A stretch of 64,000 bases of DNA from Oegoconia quadripuncta (lineage: Eukaryota; Arthropoda; Insecta; Lepidoptera; Autostichidae). Position 1 is the stretch's first letter. Each line of letters begins with the position of its first letter. Below the pieces are notes generated by a model, which was given only the letters and a program-made list of their open reading frames with translations, did not search any database and had not been told where the DNA came from. Made by a program: the position numbers and the translations under genes. The stretch covers positions 16,689,194-16,753,193 of the forward strand of contig OX438758.1 of assembly GCA_949316235.1 (NCBI GenBank). Reading direction: 5' to 3'. Positions 32,661 through 41,899 of this stretch are shown piece after piece.

Positions 32661-32861
32661 AGCCTACAGGACAATCAAAGCGCCATAAAACTCATTGAAA
32701 ATGGTGTCTTAAATCGAAGGTCAAAACATATTGATTTTCGATTTCACTTTGTAGATCATCTGTTTATTCAAAACATTATTAAGATTTCTTTTTGTCCGAC
32801 TAATTTACAGCTTGCTGATACTTTAACTATTCTCTTATTATGTCTTAATTTTTTAATTTAA
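32661..32861 (+). pseudogene. Copia (Ty1-type) polyprotein, last part of RNase H
   Basis: Translates as SLQDNQSAIKLIENGVLNRR, then SKHIDFRFHFV and CPTNLQLADTLT. This is the conserved end of Copia RNase H ('DNQSAI.L......R.KHID...H..R......I.......Q.AD..TK'). Only this end is present: the left side is cut by the Harbinger termini at 32660. Confidence 0.88.
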
Positions 32862-33601
32862 AGTTTGTTCTAAGTTCTTTAAAAAAATACATTGAAATTA
32901 CATTTATAAGTACCTACTCATATGCTTACTTAAATATCTTAAGTATTTTTTTTGTTGAAACTTTGTAAGTTATTTTTTTTAACTTTCTCATTCATTATTG
33001 CTGTGTAAGAGTTCTGTAGGTAAATGCCACTAAAAATGTTTAACCTATTTTATTCTTGCATTACTTTTGTGCTTATATAGCAAAATATGAATATAGAGTG
33101 GTGTGGTTTGTTGATTAAGGAGGAGTATTAATTCCGTTGCTTGTAAAATAATAATTAACAACTTTTTTTTTGTTCTGTATACTCTATGAGATTATGGTTC
33201 CTTGGTCTCTCTATCCTGTTAAATATATAATTGTGTGCGTGGTGCTTCATTAGAAGGTTGTTTTATTGTTAAAATCTCTAAATTATTCCAAAATACCACC
33301 AGTGGAATCGTCAGTTTCAACTGAGAAAGATGTTGAAGGACGTATGTACATCGTCATAATATGCTTTGGAATAGTTATTCTCATAAACATATTGGTTACG
33401 AAGTGCTTGGTCGTGGGTGAAGTAAACCATTAGAAAGAACCTTAGGCTTTTCTGACGTTTTCTTTATTTTTCGGTGTGATTAGTGCAAGGAGGAGGTGTA
33501 GGTAGTCAGAGCCCTTAAAATAAAGTAATCATAGTCTATGGTTTAATGGTATGGTTTGTTTTTATGTAATCAGCGATTTTGTGTGTTTAACCGTCGACGA
33601 T
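32862..33601. other. non-coding DNA, may include a Copia 3' LTR or a BEL 5' LTR
   Basis: A purine-rich run AAGGAGGAGTA at 33118-33128 could be a polypurine tract, with an LTR running to about 33530. No matching second LTR is in the window, so this is only a suggestion. No gene seen. Confidence 0.3.
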
Positions 33602-34190
33602 ATGGACACTAAAAAGAAAGAGCGAACCGTTTTACGTAAACAACATACTTTAGCTGCGAATAAAATCGAAATTATTCTATTGAACGCGACAAAGTTCAGG
33701 AATTGCGTGTAGCTTGGCTGAATTTAGAGTGTATTGAAAAGAAATTGCTACAGAAAAACTAAGAAATCTTCGAACTCATCATTCAAACAGACGAAGATTT
33801 CGTAGATGAATTTCAAGATGAAGTAGCAGAAGTAGAAAAGTGTCATACAGATGGTTATGGTTGATGGTGGTTGATACTCTCAAGGTAAAGCAAGCAATAT
33901 CGTCACCACAACGAAAAACAAACTTAAAATTGCCCACATTAGAGTTAAGAAAATATGGCGGAAATGTCAAGAATTGGATTACATTTTCGAGTCAATTTGA
34001 AAAGATGCATAGCGATATAGACATTCCCTCAGCTGACAAACATCAATACCTGCTGAAATCCATAGGATCTAAAGTTAAAGAGTTTATGGAAGGATATTCG
34101 CCAAAGACGTATGCTTCATGTGTTTCGGAACTAAAAGCTAGATATGCCAATGAGAATTTGTTAATTGAAGTGATGTCCGGAAGCTACTAG
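33602..34190 (+). pseudogene. BEL/Pao retrotransposon gag fragment
   Basis: The frame starts MDTKKKERTVLRKQ and shifts or stops at several points before a clearer stretch at 33890-34190: LKLPTLELRKYGGNVKNW, FSSQFEKMHSD, KHQYLLKSI and VSELKARYANENLL. The pattern 'KLP.LEL.KF.G....W..F...F...........K..YL......A......Y..A...L..RYG.....I' is that of the BEL/Pao gag (DUF1759). It breaks off at 34190. Protease and pol are not seen. Confidence 0.75.
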
Positions 34191-34399
34191 CTTTGATAAT
34201 AAAAGAAGACACCATCAATTTATATGATAACACTTACGTGAGTCAGAGACCTTGGGGCAAAAAAAAAATTTGCTGCCGTCGAAGGTTTCAATTTACTTAA
34301 CCTAGTTTTATTTCTTTGTATCAAATTAAAGTTTTAATTAAACTTATTGATTAATTTCGAATTTATGCAACTGTATGCATCACGCAGCGGCCCCATTTA

Positions 34400-34640
34400 A
34401 CGAGATACGAAATGTTAATGGCAGTAGGCATTCTCCAAACTGGGGCTACTCAACACAGTATTGACGAGGAGATTGGGACAAGTTAAAACGTGATATCAAG
34501 ATTATGGTCACGTTATCGTGCCACTGGTGAAGTGGCTGAAAGGCACCCATGCGGGAAGCGCATAACCACTCAAAGACAGGACCGATTTTTGCAAGTGGCC
34601 GCGAGAAGACTCCAGTGAGAGCACCAGCAGGCGTACCACG
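34400..34640 (+). pseudogene. Tc1-type transposase, helix-turn-helix fragment
   Basis: Broken frames give MAVGILQTGATQHSI, VISRLWSRYRATGEVAERHP and TTQRQDRFLQVAARR. These follow the N-terminal HTH pair of Tc1-like transposases ('...G........A........V..LW.R....G...R...GR.R.T..R.DR.L...A.R'). One internal stop or frameshift lies near 34480. The DDE domain is missing. Confidence 0.75.
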
Positions 34641-34975
34641 TAAGAAATGTTTAAGGTTCAACCGCAAAGTTTTGATATTTAAGTGCGATCACGTGACACA
34701 AACTGCATATTTTTTGCGATCGAACGCCGTTTGTAGTTTATCTTCTAACCTAAAAATTTTGACATTGACAACTCGAACCGCGAAATTTTGGCCGTTTATT
34801 TTGGCAGTTGCTAGACGATCAAATTTCATACGAAGTTTGTTGACAATAAGGCAATAAACTCGAAATTTAGTGTTTTTATCTTTCACAGAAGGTATAATAA
34901 CGTGATCCAAAATAATTATTTGCATGAAAAGTGAAAATCTGAGTGAAAAGTGTATATTTTCTTAAGGTGTAGCAA
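34641..34975. other. non-coding DNA
   Basis: No clear coding motif. It is probably the 5' flank of the Harbinger fragment that follows. Confidence 0.4.
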
Positions 34976-35452
34976 ATGGCACGTTTAGGGCTCTTTCTGG
35001 GTGAGTTAGAATTGGCAGCAGCCTATGATGATCTTCAACGCGAGGAACTCCGGAGACACCTTAGAACAAGTCCTCTTTTTGATGCATTCTCCTACCTCTC
35101 GGACAAACAATTCTTCGACACCTCCAGGCTGAACAAGACCATTGCAAGCAATGTCATTCATGAGCTTCAACCCCATTTACGCCCTCGTGTTCGGTCAACA
35201 AGCGTGTCCAATGTGTACAAAGTAAGATAAAAAATTATTTACACAACCAATACACATTTTCATGTTTCATGGGAGATTGTATTTATGAAAATTGTTACAG
35301 ATTCTCACGGCCATAGAATTTTATGCTACTGGGTCTTACCAACGAGTGGTTGGCCATTGACGCAACACACCATTGTACAGCACACTGTGTCAAAATGTGT
35401 GCATCAAGTCACCCAAGCATTTAATTCTAATTACATGCGGAACAAATATTAG
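34976..35452 (+). pseudogene. Harbinger E transposase N-terminal exons, different subfamily
   Basis: Exon 1 (34976 to about 35219) encodes MARLGLFLGELELAAAYDDL, then LSDKQFFDTSRLNKTIASNV and RPRVRSTSVSNVYK before a GTAAGA donor. Exon 2 starts after ACAG near 35300 with ILTAIEFYATGSYQRVVG, carries a frameshift, and continues as a VSKCVHQVTQAFN segment. This is the 5' part of a HARBI1-like transposase unlike those of A-D. It is cut off at about 35452, where a mariner begins. Confidence 0.75.
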
Positions 35453-36252
35453 GTCTTTACCCATGAAATTGCCTTTGTATTAATAGAAGTAATCTCCCAT
35501 GCAATCAATGCATCTTTGCCAATTTATTTGGCAGTTTATTGATGCCCTTCTTATAGAAATCAGCTGGACCGAAGGCAACAAATTCTTCAAAGGCATTTTG
35601 TACTGCCCCTCGGGTATTGAATTTTTTTCCTGCCAAGAAGTTATCCAAATTCTGGAAAAAGTAGTAGTCTGTAGGCGCAAGGTCTGGTGAGTAGGGTGGA
35701 TGACGGAGAGCTTCCAACCCCAGTTCTTGTTTAGGTGCTGAACCAGGATCCAACGAACTTGCTGAGCGCTTGCGGTTATCAAATAGAAACCATTTTTCAT
35801 CGCAGGTAACAATGCGGTTCAAAATTCCTTAATTTGTGTGTCTGTTGAGCAGTGCAAGGCACGTCTCGACGCGTACTTCGCGCTGGCGATCATTGAGCTC
35901 GTGGGACATCCATTTGTCAAGCTTTTTTACCTTGTCAATTTAACGCAAATGGACCAATATTGTTTTGACGCTAACGTCGAAAGCTGCTGCTAATTCAGCC
36001 GTAGATTGTATATCATCAGCTTCCACAATCGCCTTTAATTCGTCATTGTCGACCAAAGTCTTCGGACGACCGCGAGGTTCATTTTTCAGGTCGAAATTCC
36101 CAGAACGGAAGCTAGCAAACCAATAACGTGGTGGTGCGTTGGTTTGTAGTGTTAGCTCCGTAAACGTTGTTGTTGCGTGCCGCTTGTGCCGCGTTGCTGC
36201 CACGACGGTACTCATATTCCATAATTACTCGAATGTTTAACGTATCCATGAT
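35453..36252 (-). pseudogene. mariner transposase with internal deletion
   Basis: On the minus strand an N-terminal part reads IMEYEYRRGSNAAQAAR, then RYWFASFRSGNFDLKNEPRG and VDNDELKAIVEADDIQ. Later come WMSHELNDRQREVR and IVTCDEKWFLFDNRKRSAS with the first catalytic Asp. The text then jumps to ELGLEALRHPPYSPDLAPTD with the third catalytic Asp. The expected HDNARPH segment with the second Asp is missing, so a central block is deleted. There are also at least two frameshifts or stops. Motif wording (CDEKW, YSPDLAPTDYYFF) marks a DD34D mariner. It is non-functional. Confidence 0.88.
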
Positions 36253-36640
36253 GACGAAAAAGATTGAAATGCGATGAAAATGTAACACTAATCAATAAAC
36301 AAATGACTACTTTTGGAAAAAGAATTCCATGTTTTTAAAATAAAATTAATTTGAAATTAGAATTCTTAGCCAAACAAAATTTATTTTGATTTGAAAATAT
36401 ATTATTAGAATATATGTATTACCATCCGTTGCCAGACACCAAAGACTACAATGTATATACGGACACTTTGTAGGGTGGCAAAATAAAAAAGCGACCTATC
36501 TCGTATTTTATATAAAAAAATGAGGGTAAGTGCTTATTCGTAGAATATTATTATGATATTTACGTTGTATAGTTAATTCACCACCTAAGTGCACAAATAA
36601 CATCGTAATTTATCGCGAACACATTGTAATCTATGTTGTC
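36253..36640. other. non-coding DNA between mariner and MULE
   Basis: No gene is visible. It should hold the mariner 5' end and the upstream part of the MULE gene; I found no clean terminal repeat. Confidence 0.4.
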
Positions 36641-37710
36641 ATGGATCAAAACTTTGAATTTGTAAAAAATCAGCGAGAAGGACGAAGTTTAGTTTGTGGA
36701 ACATACACATACAATAAACATAACGATAACAGTGACGGAAGCTCCAAATGGCGTTGTGTGAAAAGAAAAGAGTGTAGTGCAGCTAGAACAATACATGAAA
36801 CGAGGAAAATTATTTATAGACAAGTGTCACATACATGTCAAAGAAACAAGGGCAGAATAATTAAACAAAACGTTATTTCAAAACTTAAAAGAGCAGTTTG
36901 CAAAGACTTTCGTTCAATCCAAACAATTATCGAGGAAAAAATTATATATTTTAAACGTAAATACCCCGAACACAATGTGCCTTCCTTCAGAAACATCAAA
37001 AGTGCATTATACAGAGAACGTAAAAATTTTTTAAAAACACGTAAGTTAAACTTCCATAGCCCAGCGTCCGTGAAAATACCTGAGGGTCTAGTAAAAATTT
37101 TTATTGTATGTGAAGATGGTGAAGAAGACAAAGTAATTGTTTTTGCGACGAAAGTTAGCAGAAATTTTATTAGAAATGCGCGATTTTACTACGCAGATGG
37201 GACATTTAAGATCACGCCTAGTCCATTTTATCAGGTATACGTTTTACATATTGATATTGGTTCCGATGAACAGTCCTCTAACATAATACCGGTAATTTAT
37301 GCGTTTTATTACCTAATAACACACAGGCGACTTACTTGCAGTTTTTCCGCATTTTGAAAGAAAAATTGCACATTAGAATAACAAATTTTAAAAGTGATTA
37401 CGAAATCGCGCAATTCAATGCAGTTACAGAAACCTTCCCAAACGCAAAAGTAAGTGGCTGCTATCACCACTACAATGCAGCCATTTGGAAGCAAGCAAAG
37501 AATTATGGTTTGTTGAATAATAGTGAAAGTCGCAATGTAGTAAGAATTTGTGCTATGATTCCATTGGTACCAGCCAGTTTCATTCCGGAAACATGGCGTT
37601 TGATTATTGATAAGGCTCCAGCTACTCAAAATGTGCAACGTTTCTTACAATATTGTGAAACTCAGTGGTATCCAAACATATCGCCATCAATATTAAGTTG
37701 TGCTGGATAA
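36641..37710 (+). pseudogene. FLYWCH zinc finger / MULE-type transposase, frameshifted
   Basis: Starts MDQNFEFVKNQREGRSLVC. A FLYWCH zinc finger occupies residues about 10-70 (GTYTY...KWRCVKRKECSAAR...VSHTC). A helical region precedes a MULE-type nuclease domain: ARFYYADGTFKITPSPFYQ carries the first Asp, and after a frameshift near 37335 comes FKSDYEIAQFNAVTETFP with the second, then VSGCYHHYNAAIWKQ. FLYWCH plus MULE is a common insect transposase layout. The 3' part is doubled by a tandem duplication and contains stops. No terminal repeat pair was found. Confidence 0.8.
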
Positions 37711-38305
37711 AGGCACAGAACTACAAACGCACTTGAAGGGTGGCATCATCGTATGAATGTTCGGATTCCCAAGAAGCCAAATCTCTTTCTATTTTTGCAC
37801 AAATTATATAAAGAGGCAAAACATTGGGATTCTGTACTAAGAACTAGTTTATTCGCGAAAAATAAAAGTAAAAGACGAGAAATTGATATATACTTTGATA
37901 AAGAGTACAATAAACTTTTACAAAAATTTGTGCTCTGATTCCATTGGTACCAGCCAGTTTCATTCCGGAAACATGGCGTTTGATTATTGATAAGGCTCCA
38001 GCTACTCAAAATATGCAACGTTTCTTACAATATTGTGAAACTCAGTGGTAGCCAAACATATCGCCATCAATATTAATTTGTGCTGGGTAAAGGCACAGAA
38101 CTACAAACGCACTTTAAGGGTGGCATCACCGTATGAATGTTCGGATTCCCAAGAAGCCAAATCTCTTTCTATTTTTGCACAAATTACATAAAGAGGCAAA
38201 ACATTGGGATTCTGTACTAAGAACTAGTTTATTCGCGAAAAATAAAAGTAAAAGAAGAGAAATTGATATATACTTTGATAAAGAGTACAATAAACTTTTA
38301 CAAAA
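37546..38305 (+). repeat. tandem duplication of 380 bp within the MULE gene
   Basis: Unit 1 (37546-37925) and unit 2 (37926 to about 38305) are nearly identical; both hold a CATTGGTACCAGCCAGTTTC segment and a CAAGAAGCCAAATCTCTTTC segment. One difference turns a Tyr codon (TAT) of unit 1 into a stop (TAG) in unit 2. The few differences imply a fairly recent duplication. Confidence 0.95.
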
Positions 38306-38389
38306 ATTGCAAGGAAGAAGAAACAACATGCCATTGGAAAGATTTCTGAAAAAAGTAATTTTTTTACAGCTTCATAAATAGTATTAATA

Positions 38390-39168
38390 ATATTTTAGAT
38401 AATATTATTTTTAGTATTGTATTACAGTGTACATAATAATTCTTTCTTTACCTATAGTTCATTTCTTTAGGTACTTAAAATTATATAAACAATGCACTAT
38501 CAAATTTTAGGTTACTTTTTTCTAGTAACGGGTATTAAAAGCAGATATTGAAATGTAAAAATTACTAGGTATTTGACTTTCATTTAAATAATATAAATTT
38601 ACATCAAGTTACTTTGTGGTAATTCACGTAGTTACGAAAAAAGTAATCCAAGATTTACATGTTCTTTAAAAAAAAAAAATAATCTAAGCTACCTATACCC
38701 TATTTCTTTAGGTATTTAAAAGAAACAATGCGCGGTGCATTGTTTACATTCTTTTAAATACCTAAAGAACTTTCGACACTAATGCTATCGCCTTGTGTGT
38801 GTGTTTTAATTTTATCAAGTAATAAGTGGTACAGCGTTTAGTACAAATAAGCTTTTTTTGAAAAAAAGGCCATGTTTGTGACTGAGATTTGATTTTTTAA
38901 TTATTTTAAGTAAATAAAAAATATTATTTGGTATAGTGTCTAGTCCAAGTATAGTTTTTTATGAAAAAAAAATCCTATTTGTCTTTTTGATGACGTTATC
39001 ATTTGTTTTACTATTTATTTTGCTACTAAAAGGTGAAAACTCTTTGATTCAGTTTATTTTTCATACTATATTGTAATTAAATAAGTTAATTTATTTAATT
39101 AAAGCAGTGTTTTTTATTTATACCCTATCACTATCATACAAAAACTGCATCACGCGCTACCATCCCTG
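38390..39168. other. AT-rich non-coding DNA
   Basis: No gene. It contains the palindrome listed separately and many T-runs. Confidence 0.5.
38704..38769. repeat. 66-bp palindrome (hairpin)
   Basis: TTCTTTAGGTATTTAAAAGA and its reverse complement at the other end form exact arms of 21 bp. An inner pair, ACAATGC and GCATTGT, extends the stem around a GCGGT loop, with four unpaired bases on one side. It could be the core of a small MITE or a foldback RNA. Confidence 0.9.
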
Positions 39169-39344
39169 GGACCATCTGGGAATAGGACCATCTGGGAATG
39201 GGACCATCTGAGAATCGGACCATCTGGGAATCGGATCATCTGGGAATGGGACCATCTGAGAATCGGACCATCTGGGAATCGGACCATCTGGGAATCGGAC
39301 CATCTGTGAATGGGACCATCTGGGAATGGGACTATCTGAAACAG
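39169..39344. repeat. 16-bp minisatellite, about 11 units
   Basis: Unit GGACCATCTGGGAATN repeated head to tail with small changes (GAGAAT, GTGAAT). The last unit is degenerate. It is open on both strands only because of the repeat. Confidence 0.97.
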
Positions 39345-39920
39345 CGTAACGAGTTTGAGAATGGAACCATCTGCTACCAAACCACCCAAACACAAAGATA
39401 GGTCCCGAGTACGGGGGGGGACGAAGAGGCACGACGATACGAGCGGGGCGCAGGACACACACACACTGCTCACTTGAAGGAGCGAGGGCGGGGCACTAAC
39501 ACTAGCCAGGATGCACAATGGAAACTAGGAACTTTCGTCTTATTATTTATTCTTCACAAATTCACACGTAATTAATAATACTGGTAAACTGGTTCTGTGA
39601 CTGCTAAACTGCACGCAGACAGCTCGCTTTAATGCGAAAAGGTTGTCACTTAATTAGTTACTTAATTGGGTTTTGCATTTTCAATTCATCTCTTTCTAAC
39701 ATAATTCACAATGTGGGTAGTCTCATAAAATAATTTCTACAACTAAATTAACTCTAGAAAGATAATCTACGTCGCAGAGGCGCCCGCGAGGTAAACATAT
39801 TGTTGTCTCCTTTCATTCCGCGCGTGTGTTAACTTGATATTCTCAGCCAACTCAGTCGTCGGCCTGTTCTATCGCGGGACGGCTGTTTCAACGCGGTGAG
39901 TACCATAGTTTTGTAGTTAT
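39345..39920. other. non-coding DNA, GC-richer block
   Basis: Contains a G-run near 39412-39419, a short CA repeat and CG-rich words. No coding motif or TIR. Confidence 0.4.
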
Positions 39921-40154
39921 AAATAAATAAATATTTCGGACACTTACACCAATCAATCATCTACTAAGCAAAGCTTACCTATACTATGGATACTAGATAA
40001 CGGATAAACATACATAAATATTTATATAAACATCCATGACTCAGGAATAAATGTTCATATTCATCACACAAACATTTACCCGTCGCGGGATTCGAACCCG
40101 GAACCGTTGGTTTCGCTGACACGGTCACTATCCACTACACCAACCGGTCGTCCG
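39921..40154 (-). repeat. tRNA-derived SINE, full-length, reverse orientation
   Basis: Read on the minus strand it starts with box A-like TTGGTGTAGTGGATAGTGAC, has box B GGTTCGAATCC, then the SINE body, and ends in a TATTTATTTATTT tail. It matches the copy at 41469-41697 closely. Confidence 0.9.
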
Positions 40155-40310
40155 AGTTATGAGTGGTTGATGCGCTCGCGAGGTGTATGGTTATCTTTTA
40201 TGTTTATGTATTATTTAGTGTTGCTCAATATTTTAATTTAATAATGTAAAGTGTATTTACCTACATATTTTTTGTTTTGTTGTTTAGGAAACATTCTTTA
40301 CGTATTTATC

Positions 40311-41413
40311 ATGACAAGTAGAAGGACACTTGTGGACGATGAAATAGGCTCCACATTGAACCGAGAAGATGAGGATGACTGCGCAGATTCTCAAGAAAGT
40401 AGTAGTGACATAGAAGATCATTTGAGCGAAGATAATGTGCAGAGTGACGTCGAAGATGAGTACATCGATGATGAGACGATAGAAGAGTCGATCGACGATA
40501 TATCGAATACAGACTTGCCTCAGCCTGGGTCTTCAGAGTCGATCGATGCATCGAATATAGATTTGCCTCAGCATGGATCTTCAGAGCCTGCTGAAAGTCC
40601 AGAGCGTGATCAGCGTATAATTGTTCCTGCTGCCAGAGTTATTAGAGGTAAGCACAGACATTGCTGGTCTACTACTAAGGGTCGAAGTCATGGAAGAACA
40701 TCTGCCATCAATATTGTTCGTACAACCAGAGGTCTATCACGTATGTATCGCAATATAGTTGATCCAGTTTTATGTTTTCATTTATTCATTACTGACTAAA
40801 TAATTGAAGAGATTGTTCAGTGGACAAATGTTGAGCTCTCTTCAAAGCGTCGCGCTTCTATGACGAGTGCCACGTGCCACACAAGCACGACAGAATTACT
40901 TTGATTGGAATCCTAACTCTGAGTGCAGCAATGAAAGACAATCACTTATCAACCAAAGAGCTGTTTGATAGTACCTTCTCAGGAACACGGTATGTAGCGG
41001 TGATCCTGAGACATCTAATTAGAAGTCCCAGGATGGATGATAAGTCTTTACGGCCCCTGGTTCGTCAAGAAGACCCTTTCAGTCCGATCAGAAAAGTTTG
41101 GGAACAGTTTATATCTCAATGTAAACTAAATTATTCATCAGGAAAACATGTCACAATCGATAAACAATTACTAGGATTTCGAGGAAGGTGTTCATTCAGG
41201 ATGTACATCCGCAATAAACCAAGTAAGTACGGCATCAAAATTCCAATGATGTGCGATAGTGGGACGAAGTACATGTTGAATGCTATACCATATATTGGGA
41301 AAGTCACAAATACTAGTGGACTGCCACAGGGAGAATATTTTGTAAAAGAGCTATCCCAACCTATTCATGGCACAAATCGAAATATAACCTGTGACAACAA
41401 AAAATTTACATAA
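40311..41413 (+). pseudogene. piggyBac-like transposase, N-terminal two thirds
   Basis: Starts MTSRRTLVDDEIGSTLNRED with an acidic N-terminus. It then has the conserved piggyBac helical segment (IGILTLSAAMKDNHLSTKEL...FDSTFSGTRY) and the first catalytic Asp in HVTIDKQLLGFRGRC, followed by IRNKPSKYGIK. The frame breaks near 40797 and around 40860-40875. It runs into the second Asp motif, NITCDN, and then ends with KKFT and a stop at 41413, so the third Asp and the Cys-rich tail are absent. It is clearly a different family from the piggyBac at 4515. It is bracketed by two SINEs in opposite directions. Confidence 0.82.
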
Positions 41414-41468
41414 TTTATTTTTTTATACAGATGCATTTTATATTTTAAATATTTCGACGACGACGTAT

Positions 41469-41697
41469 TGGTGTAGTGGATAGTGACCCTGTCAGCGAAA
41501 CCAACGGTTCCGGGTTCGAATCCCGCGACGGGTAAATGTTTGTGTGATGAATATGAACATTTATTCCTGAGTCATGGATGTTTATATAAATATTTATGTA
41601 TGTTTAACCGTTACCTAGTATCCATAGTACAAACTTTGCTTAGTTTGGGACTAGATGATTGGTGTAAGTGTCCGAAATATTTATTTATTTATTATTT
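41469..41697 (+). repeat. tRNA-derived SINE, full-length
   Basis: RNA polymerase III box A (TTGGTGTAGTGGATAGTGAC) and box B (GGTTCGAATCC) lie at about 41475-41522. They are followed by a non-tRNA body and a TATTTATTTATTATT tail. The head looks like a tRNA but no cloverleaf is retained, so it is not a tRNA gene. Confidence 0.9.
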
Positions 41698-41899
41698 CCC
41701 ACCTTTTACGTTCTTAAATTAATAGATAAAAATATAAATTATTAACATAGATACATGCATTAGAATGGGATTTATCATATGGTTATCTTTCTAGGGTTAA
41801 CTTAATCAATATACAATGTAGGTAGCTACCCAAATCAATTTTTACAAGTACGTTATCTTAAACGATTTTTAATTATAACAAAGGTAATCAAAGGAAGTA

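Noticed and set aside
34446..34667. 73-codon minus-strand frame
   Set aside because: Antisense to the Tc1 helix-turn-helix fragment, whose motifs are on the plus strand.
39169..39344. Possible CRISPR-like array or repeat-coding gene
   Set aside because: The 16-bp units are contiguous with no spacers, and the openness on both strands comes from the repeat. The window is eukaryotic.
41469..41540. A tRNA gene on + (and its mirror at 40085-40154)
   Set aside because: Box A and box B are present, but no acceptor stem or cloverleaf forms and the sequence continues into a repeated body and tail, as in a SINE.
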